From Candidatus Clavichlamydia salmonicola (GTDB lineage: Bacteria; Chlamydiota; Chlamydiia; Chlamydiales; Chlamydiaceae), in NCBI RefSeq assembly GCF_015356765.1, contig NZ_WTCQ01000001.1:406379-470378 (forward strand): 64,000 nucleotides of DNA. Direction: 5' to 3'. The notes beneath the pieces are model-generated. The model was not told where the DNA came from and did no database searches. It worked only from the letters and a program-made list of their open reading frames with translations. A program made the position numbers and the translations under genes. Of the stretch, positions 7,379-17,466 are shown piece after piece (positions within the stretch are counted from its first letter, which is position 1; each line of letters opens with the position of its first letter).

Positions 7379-10300
7379 ATGAAGCATAAAGAAAAAACAG
7401 AAAAAGAAATTGTAGATAAGGCAAATCGATTGCTATCAGGGGTCTTTATTTGTTTTTTTTTAATAGGCATTAGAATTTGGTGTATTGCTGTTATACAACA
7501 TGAAAAAAAAACTTTAGAAGCACATAAACCACAAAAACGCACAGTAATAGAAAGAGCAGAGCGAGCGCCAATTTATGACTGTAATGAAGTATTATTAGCT
7601 GGAAATACAGTGCGATATGATGCAGCAGTTAATTATAGTGCCATAGGAGAAATGCCAAGATGGGTGTGGTTAAAAGATGCAAAAGGAAGAAGAAATAAAT
7701 TTTTTTTTCGTAAGCAATATATTTCACGATTAGCAAAATTATTGGGTGAAGAATTAAATAGTGACCCAGTCAGGTTAGAAGACATTATATATGCAAAGGC
7801 TGCAGTGGCAGGAAACATTCCTTTTGTTATTAAAGAAAATATTGGAGCAGCTACATATTTTCATTTAAAAATGTTGGAAAAAGAGTGGCCAGGCATTCAT
7901 GCAGAAATTCGCACAATAAGATATTACCCATTAGGAATGACTGCTGCTGAAATCATTGGTTATACAGGACCAATAAGCAAAGAAGATTTTGATCAAGCAA
8001 CGAAGAGAGTGAAAGAATTACGTAGAGCTATAATAGCTTTTGAAGAAGGAGAACCTCCTTTTTGGCCAAGAGGGATCACTCAATTAGAAGAAGCTCAGAG
8101 AGAGATTTTAGTTTTAGAGCGACGGGTGCTATGGAATGATTCAGTAGGAAAGATAGGAATAGAAGCCTTTTATGATGGAAGATTAAGGGGGATTGCGGGT
8201 AAGCGTGAATTTTTAGTTGATCGAGCAGGAAATTTTGTACAAGAATTAAGTGAATCAGAAAGTCCTTGTAAAGGACAAGCGTTAATGTTGTCATTATCTG
8301 CAGATTTACAAGCTTATGGTGAAGAATTACTTCTTGAAAGAGAGGAACGAGTTCAAAATAAAGGAATAGCTGCGTTAAGTAAAAATTCACTAGAGCCAAT
8401 AGCTCAGCCATGGATTCGGGGAGGTGCTATTGTAGCTTTAGATCCATCTTCTGGAGCTGTATTGGCAATGTCATCATTTCCACGTTTTGATCCTAATGAT
8501 TTTATTAAGTCTGCAAAAGAAGAAAGTTTTAATGAGCAAGAGACAAGACCATGGCGGATTGCAGAATGGTTAGAAAGTCCTACTTATATAGGGGCTATAT
8601 GGGATTTACAAGCAGCGCTTACTAGAGAAAGAAAAGATATTTTAAAAAATAATAATATAACGCAAAAAAAAGAATTAACATGGTCTTTATATTGTGATTT
8701 AACTTTAGCCCATCAAGGTGAAGTGAGACAATTTTTAGAAAAAAATAACAAATTGTCAGATGCGTTAATAATACGTAGTTATGTAAAAAAAATCTTAGCT
8801 ATATATCAATCTGTTGATACCCCTATTTCTTCTTTAAAAATTTTAGATTTTCTTTTCTTTCCACAAGGAGATAACGTCGCTGAAACTACAGAATTAAGTC
8901 AGCAAGAAAGAAAATTTTTAGAAAGAAGAAAAGAAGAAAAGCTTTATGAAACATCTTTTCTGATTGAAAAATTAGATGAACTTTTGAAGCCATTGTCTTT
9001 AAATAGTGATAAATTATTGGTAGCAGATCTATATGGATTATGCCTGGATGAAAGAAGAGCAGGTAATAATTTTTTAGAGATTATTTCTGATGTTACATTA
9101 GATGAACATCGTCAGGCAGAAGGGTGTTTATGTTCTATAGAGAGTGTAGTTAAAGAAATTGTTCAAGGATTATTTGAAGAATTTGATTTTAAGACATGGA
9201 GAGAAGAGGAATTTCCAGATTTTTTGGCTTGTCAAAGACGTTTAGAAAAAAAGAAAGGGGTTAGGTATCCTCTTCCATACATAGAATATTTAGATAAAAA
9301 TAAAAAAGAATTTTTTAAAGCTTTTTGGGAAACATATAAAGAACGCTTCCTATTAGCAATTTTATTAGGTAATCAATCTTTTGATTTACCTATACAAGCT
9401 TATGAATCAGTGCTTCATAAGTGGCATAATGAATTAGTTTCAGGAGCTCATTCAGGTTTATTTTGGACAAGGCATTTTCATATTTTCAGAGCCCTATTAA
9501 AGAAAATAGGAGGTACAGAACAGCAGATAGAGTACTTGAGACTACTTCGTTCATTTGATGAGTTAGATCGAGATTTATTAGGATCTTACCGAGGTGGGAT
9601 TACTACAGAAAAAGGACTAGCTTTATCTTTTTATCCTGTTGGAGGTTTTGGGTTTGCGAGATCTCATGCATTTAGGCAGGCGGTAATCTTAGGCTCAGTA
9701 TTTAAATTAATGCCTGCATACGCTGCGCTCACGCAGCAATATCAAAAAATGGCCCCTTATATATCTTCTACTGAGTTGAATCCCTTGATCATGACGGATG
9801 ATAAAAGATGTATTGATCCAAAAAATGGCAAGTGGATTATAGGATTTTCTCAAAAAGGAGATCCTATTCCTACATTTTATAAAGGGGGGAGATTACCTAA
9901 AAGTGAAGGACGACAGCCAGGATTACTAGATTTAAAAAAAGCTTTAGAGGTTTCTAGTAACCCATACTTTTCTTTATTGGCAGGAGAAGTATTAGATGAC
10001 TCAGAAGATCTTTATTATGCAGCCCAGTTATTTGGGTTTGGAGAAAAGACAGGAATAGATTTACCAGGAGAATATGGAGGATATCTTCCTGAAGATTCTG
10101 CTTATAATCGCTCAGGGTTATATGCTTTTGCAATAGGGCAACATTCGTTAGTAGCAACTCCATTACAAACAGCAGTGATGTTATCAGCTTTGGTTAATGG
10201 TGGCACTTTGTTTACGCCAAAATTGTTATTAAAAGAAAAAAACAGTGTTACGGGAAAATGGCGGTCAGTAGAGCCGCAGATTAAAAGACGAATTTATTTA

Positions 10301-10648
10301 CCAGCAGCAGTACAGAGAGTGTTATTAGAAGGAATGCAGCAAGTTATTCAGGGAGAAAAGGGTACAGCTCGAGGATTAAAAGAATTATTTTCAAAAGAGC
10401 TGTTATCTAAAATTATAGGAAAAACTAGTACTGCAGAAACAATGATTAGATTAGGGCCAGAAAAAAAATATGGGATTGGAAAGCTAAAACATGTCTGGTT
10501 TTCTGCGGCTAAATTTGAAGATGAATCTTTAAGGATTCCTAAAATAGTAGTAGTTGTTTATCTCAAATATGGAAGCTCTGGAGCAGAAGCTGCTCCCTTA
10601 GCTATAAAGATGATTAAAAAATGGGAAGAATTGCAAAAAAAAAATTAA
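7379..10648 (+). CDS. pbp2: Penicillin-binding protein 2, large chlamydial form
   Basis: Class B PBP, a monofunctional transpeptidase for division-type peptidoglycan in Chlamydiae. It has 1089 residues with one N-terminal membrane helix (about residues 20-40, FICFFLIGIRIWCIAVI), a dimerisation domain (RAPIYDCNEVLLA, YYPLGMTAAEIIGYTG), and the transpeptidase start GGAIVALDPSSGAVLAMSS near residue 347. The active-site SVFK is at 773-776, SSN at 859-861, and the third motif reads KTS (1015-1017) rather than KTG. Roughly 400 residues separate the domain start from SVFK, where typical PBP2/FtsI have under 60. The very long form is also known for CT682. It lies upstream of a TPR gene. Confidence 0.92.
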   Translation: MKHKEKTEKEIVDKANRLLSGVFICFFLIGIRIWCIAVIQHEKKTLEAHKPQKRTVIERAERAPIYDCNEVLLAGNTVRYDAAVNYSAIGEMPRWVWLKDAKGRRNKFFFRKQYISRLAKLLGEELNSDPVRLEDIIYAKAAVAGNIPFVIKENIGAATYFHLKMLEKEWPGIHAEIRTIRYYPLGMTAAEIIGYTGPISKEDFDQATKRVKELRRAIIAFEEGEPPFWPRGITQLEEAQREILVLERRVLWNDSVGKIGIEAFYDGRLRGIAGKREFLVDRAGNFVQELSESESPCKGQALMLSLSADLQAYGEELLLEREERVQNKGIAALSKNSLEPIAQPWIRGGAIVALDPSSGAVLAMSSFPRFDPNDFIKSAKEESFNEQETRPWRIAEWLESPTYIGAIWDLQAALTRERKDILKNNNITQKKELTWSLYCDLTLAHQGEVRQFLEKNNKLSDALIIRSYVKKILAIYQSVDTPISSLKILDFLFFPQGDNVAETTELSQQERKFLERRKEEKLYETSFLIEKLDELLKPLSLNSDKLLVADLYGLCLDERRAGNNFLEIISDVTLDEHRQAEGCLCSIESVVKEIVQGLFEEFDFKTWREEEFPDFLACQRRLEKKKGVRYPLPYIEYLDKNKKEFFKAFWETYKERFLLAILLGNQSFDLPIQAYESVLHKWHNELVSGAHSGLFWTRHFHIFRALLKKIGGTEQQIEYLRLLRSFDELDRDLLGSYRGGITTEKGLALSFYPVGGFGFARSHAFRQAVILGSVFKLMPAYAALTQQYQKMAPYISSTELNPLIMTDDKRCIDPKNGKWIIGFSQKGDPIPTFYKGGRLPKSEGRQPGLLDLKKALEVSSNPYFSLLAGEVLDDSEDLYYAAQLFGFGEKTGIDLPGEYGGYLPEDSAYNRSGLYAFAIGQHSLVATPLQTAVMLSALVNGGTLFTPKLLLKEKNSVTGKWRSVEPQIKRRIYLPAAVQRVLLEGMQQVIQGEKGTARGLKELFSKELLSKIIGKTSTAETMIRLGPEKKYGIGKLKHVWFSAAKFEDESLRIPKIVVVVYLKYGSSGAEAAPLAIKMIKKWEELQKKN

Positions 10649-10672
10649 AGTAGCAAAGGTTTGGCCTACTTT
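10647..10672 (+). terminator. Possible weak intrinsic terminator after PBP2
   Basis: Overlapping the PBP2 stop, AAAGTAG (10647-10653) pairs with CTACTTT (10666-10672) across a 12-base loop and is followed by more T residues. The stem is short and the T-run brief, so it may be only partial or chance. Confidence 0.3.
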
Positions 10673-10716
10673 TTGCTCTAACTAAAGAGAAGCTTAAAAA
10701 AAGAGGATCTCAAGGT

Positions 10717-11784
10717 ATGAGCAAAGAAATGTTTTTTTTAAACAGCGGTAATGAAGCTGGCCAAAATGATTTTTATAAAGGAGTAAGTGCCTTTTTAACA
10801 GGAGATTATGATGAGGCGGCTTCAAGCTTTGAGGCTATGCTAGCATATGGAAAAAGAAACCCATTAGCTTATTGCTATTTAGGAATTATTGCTTTGGAAA
10901 AAGGTAATTTTACTGAAGGCAAAGAGAAGTGTTTAGAAGGATTAGAAGAAGATCCAGAGAACATTTATCTATACTATTGTTTGGGAGCGGCATTTGAGCA
11001 AGAAGAGCAGTGGAAAGAAGCGGCTCATTATTATCAAATGTATTGCAAACAAGCGCCTCATGATACAGAAGCTATGTTGAGCATGGGCTATATGTTAGAA
11101 AAACAAGGTAAAACGGACATGGCAGAAATTTGTTACCGTAAAGTTCTTGCATTGCAATTTGCTAATTGTCCAGCTTCGTATGGTCTTGCTGTGCTAATGG
11201 AAAGATCTGGAAGAGAGGAAGAAGCGATGCAATTATTAGCAGCAGCCACGCAAGAGCATCCTCTTTGTTCTAGGCTATGGGCTAAATTGGGAGCTCTTTA
11301 TTTTAAGCAAAAATTATGGAGTCAAGCAGCAGTAGCTTATCAGACAGCTATGGACTTAATTAATGAATCAGCTGATGGGTTTTATAACTTGGGACTATGC
11401 CTACTTTTAAATGGGTCTACTAAAGAAGCCGAAAAAGCATTTCGCAAAGCTTTATCTATGAACCCTCAAGATATAGATACATTATTTTATCTAGGGCTTA
11501 CATGTTTGCAGCAGCAGAAAATTATAATAGCAGAAAATTATTTCATGCAGGTGTTGTCTTTAGATCTAGATTATGAAAGAGCTCATTATCTTTTAGGCTG
11601 CGTATTCTATAAACAAGGCCGGTTTATTCAGGCAGAAAAAGAAATAGATTTTTTGACTAAAAAAAATTCTCCATATGCTCAAATGATTCAAAAGATTAAG
11701 GGATATGTAGATGATTCTGGAAAAATGCTAGTTAATGATGAGGAAGAAGTTTATTATTTATCTGAAAATAATGAATTTATTTAA
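10717..11784 (+). CDS. Tetratricopeptide-repeat protein (CT683-like)
   Basis: The 355-residue protein consists of about eight TPR units starting near residue 20: FYKGVSAFLTGDYDEAASSFE, AYCYLGIIALEKGNFTEGKEK, YYCLGAAFEQEEQWKEAAHY, AMLSMGYMLEKQGKTDMAEI, WAKLGALYFKQKLWSQAAVA, FYNLGLCLLLNGSTKEAEKA, LFYLGLTCLQQQKIIIAEN and AHYLLGCVFYKQGRFIQAEK. No signal peptide or membrane segment is seen, so it is expected in the cytosol as a scaffold or chaperone-like adaptor. Its place between the PBP2 gene and sufB matches CT683. Partner unknown. Confidence 0.85.
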   Translation: MSKEMFFLNSGNEAGQNDFYKGVSAFLTGDYDEAASSFEAMLAYGKRNPLAYCYLGIIALEKGNFTEGKEKCLEGLEEDPENIYLYYCLGAAFEQEEQWKEAAHYYQMYCKQAPHDTEAMLSMGYMLEKQGKTDMAEICYRKVLALQFANCPASYGLAVLMERSGREEEAMQLLAAATQEHPLCSRLWAKLGALYFKQKLWSQAAVAYQTAMDLINESADGFYNLGLCLLLNGSTKEAEKAFRKALSMNPQDIDTLFYLGLTCLQQQKIIIAENYFMQVLSLDLDYERAHYLLGCVFYKQGRFIQAEKEIDFLTKKNSPYAQMIQKIKGYVDDSGKMLVNDEEEVYYLSENNEFI

Positions 11785-11928
11785 TTATTGTTTGTAAGTT
11801 TAATGGATAAGATTATTTATTTTGATATAAAGTTTTAGATTGATCATTTTATTTGAATGAATTTTTGAAATGGTATAGCCTTAGAAACATTCAAATAGCT
11901 TGTTGAAGCTTTTTATTATAATTTATAT

Positions 11929-13377
11929 ATGTCATCACTATCTACTGAAGAAATTTTACAAAATCGTTCTGAATATAAGTATGGTTTTATCACTGATATT
12001 GAGCGAGATTCGTTAGAGCCAGGTTTGTCAGAAGAGACTATTCGACAAATAGCATTAAAGCGAGATGAGCCTGATTTTTTATTAGAGTTTCGGTTAAAAT
12101 CTTATAGGCATTGGCTGACTTTAAAGGAGCCAGAATGGGCAAATATAAGTTATCCACGAACAGATTATAATTCTTTAGTTTATTTTTCAGCACCAAAGCA
12201 AAAAGCTCTTTTGGGAAATTTAGAAGACGCTGATCCAGAACTATTAAAAACATTTCAACGATTAGGGATTCCTCTAGATGAACAAAAACAGTTAGCGAAT
12301 GTAGCTGTAGATTTAGTTTTTGATTCAGTGTCAATAGGAACAACATTTAAAAAAAAATTAACAGATGCGGGAGTGATCTTTTGTTCATTCTCAGAAGCAG
12401 TTCGTTTGTATCCTGATCTTATTCGGCAATATTTAGGAACAGTTGTTCCAGCAGGAGATAATTTTTTTGCAGCATTAAATTCAGCAGTATTTACTGATGG
12501 GTCTTTTGTTTATGTCCCAGCAGGGGTTGCTTGCCCTATGGAAATTTCTACATATTTTAGAATCAATGACAAAGAAGCAGGACAATTTGAGCGAACCTTA
12601 ATTATAGCTGAAGAAGGTTCTTCTGTCAGTTATTTAGAAGGTTGTACTGCCCCTGCTTTTTCTACTAAACAGATGCATGCAGCTGTAGTTGAGTTGATCG
12701 CTTTAAAAGATGCAAAAATTAAATATTCTACTGTTCAAAATTGGTACACGGGTGATTTAAAAACGGGTGAAGGTGGAGTCCATAATTTTGTAACCAAAAG
12801 AGGTTTATGTAAAGGCGAAGGCTCTAAGATTTCATGGACACAGGTAGAAGTAGGATCCGCAGTTACATGGAAATATCCAAGTTGTATTTTGGCTGGAGAT
12901 AATTCTGTAGGAGAATTTTATTCAGTAGCATTAACGAATGGAAAAATGCAGGCAGATACAGGAACAAAAATGATCCATTTAGGAAAAAATACACGTTCTG
13001 TAGTTGTTTCTAAGGGTATTTCTGCAGATGAATCACATAACACATTTAGAAGTTTAGTCACGATTAAACCTGGAGCTAAAGGAGCTCGCAATCATACACA
13101 ATGTGATTCTATGTTAGTTGGAAACTGTTGTTCAGCAAATACATTTCCTTCTATAGAGGTGATGAATACTGAAAGTGAAACTGAGCATGAAGCAACAACA
13201 TCAAAAATTCATGAAGAGCAATTATTTTATCTACAATCCCGAGGATTAACTCGGGATCAAGCATTAAACTTAGTGGTTAATGGCTTTTGTCAAGAAGTGA
13301 TTCAAGAACTTCCAATGGAATTTGCTGAAGAAGCTAAAAAATTATTATTATTGAAACTGGAAAACAGTGTGGGCTAA
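11929..13377 (+). CDS. sufB: Fe-S cluster assembly scaffold SufB
   Basis: SufB with SufC and SufD forms the scaffold on which Fe-S clusters are built. The protein is 482 residues, the typical length, with SufB hallmarks: [19 protein letters not shown], the [15 protein letters not shown] block, [21 protein letters not shown] and the C-terminal [18 protein letters not shown]. First gene of a four-gene suf operon; the next gene starts three bases after its stop. No SufE or SufU gene is seen in the cluster. Confidence 0.97.
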   Translation: MSSLSTEEILQNRSEYKYGFITDIERDSLEPGLSEETIRQIALKRDEPDFLLEFRLKSYRHWLTLKEPEWANISYPRTDYNSLVYFSAPKQKALLGNLEDADPELLKTFQRLGIPLDEQKQLANVAVDLVFDSVSIGTTFKKKLTDAGVIFCSFSEAVRLYPDLIRQYLGTVVPAGDNFFAALNSAVFTDGSFVYVPAGVACPMEISTYFRINDKEAGQFERTLIIAEEGSSVSYLEGCTAPAFSTKQMHAAVVELIALKDAKIKYSTVQNWYTGDLKTGEGGVHNFVTKRGLCKGEGSKISWTQVEVGSAVTWKYPSCILAGDNSVGEFYSVALTNGKMQADTGTKMIHLGKNTRSVVVSKGISADESHNTFRSLVTIKPGAKGARNHTQCDSMLVGNCCSANTFPSIEVMNTESETEHEATTSKIHEEQLFYLQSRGLTRDQALNLVVNGFCQEVIQELPMEFAEEAKKLLLLKLENSVG

Positions 13378-13380
13378 AAA

Positions 13381-14133
13381 ATGTTAACAATTTCTGATTT
13401 ACAAGTAAGCAATCAAGGAAATGTTATTTTAAAAGGAGTAAATTTAGAAATTTTTCCTGGTAAAAGACATGTTATTATGGGTCCTAATGGATCTGGAAAA
13501 TCAACATTAGCCCGGGTGCTTGCAGGTGATCCTGCTTATGAGGTAATTGGAGGAAAGATCCTTTTTCAAGGAGAAGATATTACAATGTGGTCTCCAGAAG
13601 AAAGATCTTTAGCAGGTATTTTTATGAGTTTTCAGTATCCATCAGAAATTCCTGGAGTCTCTAATGAGACTTTTTTTCTGGAAGCTTATAACACGCATAG
13701 ATTGGCTCATAAAAAATCTTTGTGTTCAGAGGTTGAATTTCAAGAACTCCTTAATGAAATAATGAAGCAGTTAGGAATTGGTGCAGATTTTAAATCCCGA
13801 GGAGTTAATGAAGGGTTTTCTGGTGGTGAAAAAAAGCGAAATGAAATTTTGCAAATGATCTTATTAAAGCCAGCATTATCAATTTTAGATGAAACAGATT
13901 CAGGGTTAGACGTAGATGCTCTGCGTATTGTAGCAAAAAGCTTATCTCAGTTTTTTATCGACAATCCAAAAAGTAGCATGATGTTAATTACGCATTATAG
14001 AAAATTTTCTGATTATGTAGATCCTGACTTTATTCATATATTGTCAGAAGGACGTATTGTTAAAAGTGGGTCTGCTAGCCTAGGTTTAGAGTTAGAAGAG
14101 TTGGGATATGACAAACTTATAGGGATCCTTTAA
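13381..14133 (+). CDS. sufC: Fe-S assembly ATPase SufC
   Basis: ABC-type ATPase subunit of the SufBCD complex. It shows Walker A GPNGSGKS (residues 34-41), the ABC signature FSGGEKKRNE and Walker B LSILDETDSGLD (a SufC-typical DETDSGLD). The 250-residue length fits. It is separated by three bases from sufB and four from sufD, indicating tight co-translation. Confidence 0.97.
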   Translation: MLTISDLQVSNQGNVILKGVNLEIFPGKRHVIMGPNGSGKSTLARVLAGDPAYEVIGGKILFQGEDITMWSPEERSLAGIFMSFQYPSEIPGVSNETFFLEAYNTHRLAHKKSLCSEVEFQELLNEIMKQLGIGADFKSRGVNEGFSGGEKKRNEILQMILLKPALSILDETDSGLDVDALRIVAKSLSQFFIDNPKSSMMLITHYRKFSDYVDPDFIHILSEGRIVKSGSASLGLELEELGYDKLIGIL

Positions 14134-14137
14134 ACCA

Positions 14138-15403
14138 ATGAGTCAGCTGTTACAGGAAAAAATTCAAACATCCACAGATATTTTAATGAAAGGGATTCTT
14201 ATCAAAGAAGGATTTCCTCAACATGAATGTTTAGATCGTTTTTTAGAATTAACAAAAAAAATTGATCAAAAACCTCAAGATAAAAAGACTTTAGAGATGC
14301 TTTCTAAAAATATAGGAGCGTTATCTTGGGATTATAATGACCTTACTATAGATGAGTCAGAGTATCGGTGTGTATTTATTAATGGACGTTATAATGAACA
14401 GCTATCATTAATGCCTAAAGAAGCGATCATTTTACCATTAACAGCTGCTTTAAAAACATACAGTGGATTTTTAGGTTATAGGATTAAGCAATGGGCGAAT
14501 ACAGAAACAGCCCCACTAGCTTTGCTTAATGGTGCTGCTTGGGCAGAAGGTATTTTTATATATATTCCAGAGCATTGTGTTATTGCTCATCCTATACATA
14601 TTTGTTCTGTTAATACAATTTTAGATAAAGAAAAATTATTTATCTGTTCTCCACGAATACATGTTGTACTAGGTCATCATGCGCAGTTGAAGATACAGAT
14701 GCAATCACAAGTAAAGAGCGAAGAAGCTGCGGCTCTTTGGCTGAATAGCTTTTTAGACTGTTTCTTAGAAGAAGAAGCATCTTTAGAATGTTACTTTTCT
14801 AATGCACAATGTCGGCGGCATTCTTCTGTTAGAAGTTATTTAAAGGATCGCTCAACCTTTAAGGTAGGTATTTTATCAGGAGAAAAATTTAAAGATGAAC
14901 ATGACATTAGATGTGTATTAGCTGGAACAGCTTCTCATGCTGAGGTTGTAGGCTTACTAAGTCCTAAAGAAAGTAATGCAATAGATTTAGAAATTTTTAT
15001 GACTCATCGGGGAGAGCAAACAACATCAAGACAGAAAGTAAAAGCTATTTTAACAGGTAAAGCTAAGGCTTCGTTCCAAGGAAGAATCTTTGTGGAAAAA
15101 GAAGGTGATAAGACAGATGCTTATCAGCGTATTGATGGGTTATTACTCAGTGAGGGAGCTGTGATGTTTACACAGCCTGAACTAGAAATTTTTGCAGATG
15201 ATGTCAAAGCATCTCATGGAGCAACAGTTGGAAAGCTGGAGTCTGGTGATCTTTTTTATATGAGAAGTCGTGGGATTAGTGCTGAAAAAGCCCGAGCCCT
15301 TTTAATTCAAGCTTTTGTAGATGAAATAGCTGATGATTGCATTTTGCCTAATAGTGGAAAACTTTGTTTAAAAGATTTTTGTAGAGGGATTTTTAATGGT
15401 TAA
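14138..15403 (+). CDS. sufD: Fe-S assembly protein SufD
   Basis: SufD is the paralogue of SufB in the scaffold complex. The N-terminal half is weakly conserved. The C-terminal beta-helix and tail are recognisable: EVVGLLSPKESNAIDLEIFMTHRGE, SRQKVKAILTGKAKASFQGRIFV, DAYQRIDGLLLSEGA and DDVKASHGATVGKLESGDLFYMRSRGIS. The stop overlaps sufS by eight bases. Confidence 0.95.
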   Translation: MSQLLQEKIQTSTDILMKGILIKEGFPQHECLDRFLELTKKIDQKPQDKKTLEMLSKNIGALSWDYNDLTIDESEYRCVFINGRYNEQLSLMPKEAIILPLTAALKTYSGFLGYRIKQWANTETAPLALLNGAAWAEGIFIYIPEHCVIAHPIHICSVNTILDKEKLFICSPRIHVVLGHHAQLKIQMQSQVKSEEAAALWLNSFLDCFLEEEASLECYFSNAQCRRHSSVRSYLKDRSTFKVGILSGEKFKDEHDIRCVLAGTASHAEVVGLLSPKESNAIDLEIFMTHRGEQTTSRQKVKAILTGKAKASFQGRIFVEKEGDKTDAYQRIDGLLLSEGAVMFTQPELEIFADDVKASHGATVGKLESGDLFYMRSRGISAEKARALLIQAFVDEIADDCILPNSGKLCLKDFCRGIFNG

Positions 15404-16646
15404 TTTAATGACAGACGCTGAAGAAGAGATCTTTACAGCAATAAAAGCAGAATTTCCAATTTTTACCCGCAAGATAGAAGGAAATGATCTAATTTATTTA
15501 GATACAGCAGCAACAGCTCAAAAGCCAAAGGCGGTTATTTCAGCAATTACAGATTTTTATTCTTATGGTTGTGGAACAGTCCATAGAGGTGTTTATGCTT
15601 TATCTCGATCTGCTACTAAACAATTTATAGAAGCAAGAGAGAGAATTGCAGCTTTTTTTCACGTTTTACCTGAAGAGATTCTTTTTACTCGTGGAGCTAC
15701 CTCTGCTTTAAATAATATAGCTCGCGCCTTATCAATGTCAGCGCTAAAAGAAGGTGATGTCATTTTATTAAGCTCAATAGAACATCATGCATGTGAAGTT
15801 TCTTGGCGTATTATTGCAAAGCAATATGGATTAATCATTAAGTATATTCCTGTTGATGATCAGGGAAATTTGATTATTGAAGAAGCTGAAAGGTTAATAA
15901 AAGCAGGGGCTCGTGTTATTAATTTAGTGCATATAGCTAATGTATATGGAGCAATTATTCCAGTAGATCAAATCATCGATATTGCACATAAGCATGATGT
16001 TTTGGTTATATTAGATGGTACTCAAAGTGCAGCACATTTTCCTTTAGATTTAAAGAAGATGAATGTGGATGTGTTTGTTGCTTCAGGGCATAAGATGTAT
16101 GGCCCTACAGGTATAGGGATCAGCTATATTAAAAAAGAGTTATTAGACCACTTACCACCATTTGAAGGTGGTGGAGATATGGTAGAAACAGTTACTGAAG
16201 ATGAATTAATTTTTCATCCAGCGCCTTTAAAGTTTGAAGCAGGAACTCCAGCTATAGCCTCTGTTATTGGCTTGGGAGAAGCATGTCATTTTTTAATGAA
16301 TATTGGGATGAATAAAGTTTTTTTAAGAGAACGAGAAATAACGTCCTATTCTATAGAAAAATTTTTGGCAATGGATCAAGTAGAAATTTTAGGAAATAAG
16401 GATGCTTTTGCAAGAGGATCTTTAGTAAGTTTTGCAGTAAAAGGTATTCATCCACTAGATATTGCTTATTTATTAGATGCACAAGGAATTGCAATAAGAA
16501 GTGGTAACCATTGCAGTCAATCTTCTATGCGTAGAAGTGGCTATACAAGCCTAGCTAGGATCTCTTTTGGTGTATATACGCTTAAGTCAGATATAGATTA
16601 TTTTAGTCAAGTGTTAGAAGAGATTATCACATTACTTAGTAAGTAA
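15396..16646 (+). CDS. sufS: Cysteine desulfurase SufS
   Basis: PLP enzyme that removes sulfur from cysteine for Fe-S assembly. PLP lysine is K233 in ASGHKMYGPTG. The catalytic persulfide cysteine is C373 in RSGNHCSQS, the RxGxHC context of the group II (SufS) type. Other markers are YLDTAATAQKP and VHRGVYALSRSAT near the N-terminus. The 416-residue length is standard. Its end overlaps the convergent downstream gene by 11 bases. The usual activator SufE is not encoded nearby. Confidence 0.97.
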   Translation: MVNLMTDAEEEIFTAIKAEFPIFTRKIEGNDLIYLDTAATAQKPKAVISAITDFYSYGCGTVHRGVYALSRSATKQFIEARERIAAFFHVLPEEILFTRGATSALNNIARALSMSALKEGDVILLSSIEHHACEVSWRIIAKQYGLIIKYIPVDDQGNLIIEEAERLIKAGARVINLVHIANVYGAIIPVDQIIDIAHKHDVLVILDGTQSAAHFPLDLKKMNVDVFVASGHKMYGPTGIGISYIKKELLDHLPPFEGGGDMVETVTEDELIFHPAPLKFEAGTPAIASVIGLGEACHFLMNIGMNKVFLREREITSYSIEKFLAMDQVEILGNKDAFARGSLVSFAVKGIHPLDIAYLLDAQGIAIRSGNHCSQSSMRRSGYTSLARISFGVYTLKSDIDYFSQVLEEIITLLSK

Positions 16647-17388
16647 ATTGTGACTTTACTTGTTTCCAAATGCTATGGCCATATATCTTAATAAGGTTTT
16701 TTAGAGAGAAAAGTTCTTGTACACAAGAAAATTTATCTCCACAAAGACGAAAAAGTGGCCATCTGCCTTTTCCCCATGTCATGTTAATGGCATTCCCATT
16801 AACAAAAGAATATTGATATTGCTCTGAAACAGTCGCGTGGGTGGATCTTATGGTTTGTCCAAAGGGATAGATAAAGGAAGTAATTTTTCTACTTAAAATT
16901 TCTTCTAAAATATTTTTTGCCAAAATAATTTCTTGATGAACATCTACAAAATCAAAGCGTAAGTTACAGCCAGAATGTCCATGAACAGCATAATGCAGTA
17001 ATTTTTCTTGATCCATTTCCTGCAATTCTTTTCCTGAGCAAAAAGGATGAGTTTTTTCAAAAATACCATCAGTAGTAGTTAAGGCATTGGAGATAGATGT
17101 GCGAATGGAAAGGGGAACTGTAGAGTCATCAGGAGAGATATAACGTGTAGATACACCAAGAATAGCTTTTATATTTAGTTGCTTTAACAAAGGAAATATA
17201 TGATACATAAAGTCAGCACTAGCATGATCAAAGCATAAGGCTAAGGACATTTTATGCACAGGGATAGGATCGCCAGGAGTAACAAGAGGAAAATTTTTTT
17301 TTAAAAAAGATAATTGATTTTTCCAAAAAAAAGCATCATTAGAATTATTGAAAAGCTGAATCTTAGAGTAGTTAAGAACCAATAACAT
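16636..17388 (-). CDS. Polysaccharide deacetylase-like (NodB-homology) protein
   Basis: The 250-residue protein resembles the carbohydrate esterase 4 / NodB fold: MSLALCFDHASADFMYHIFPLLKQL is placed like the family TFDDGxxxxxxxxxPLLKK motif, VHGHSGCN like the His-rich metal motif, and ITSFIYPFGQ like the AYPxG motif. The second Asp of TFDDG is His here and the second metal His is not obvious, so activity is uncertain. No signal peptide is seen. It occupies, with the next gene, the position of parB (CT688) in C. trachomatis. Confidence 0.55.
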   Translation of the reverse strand: MLLVLNYSKIQLFNNSNDAFFWKNQLSFLKKNFPLVTPGDPIPVHKMSLALCFDHASADFMYHIFPLLKQLNIKAILGVSTRYISPDDSTVPLSIRTSISNALTTTDGIFEKTHPFCSGKELQEMDQEKLLHYAVHGHSGCNLRFDFVDVHQEIILAKNILEEILSRKITSFIYPFGQTIRSTHATVSEQYQYSFVNGNAINMTWGKGRWPLFRLCGDKFSCVQELFSLKNLIKIYGHSIWKQVKSQFTY

Positions 17389-17466
17389 ATGGGCCTTTCT
17401 ATTTAAATAATGATTTGCCTCATTAATAAATTTTATTGATGAGGCTTTGCTTTTTATAACATGATC

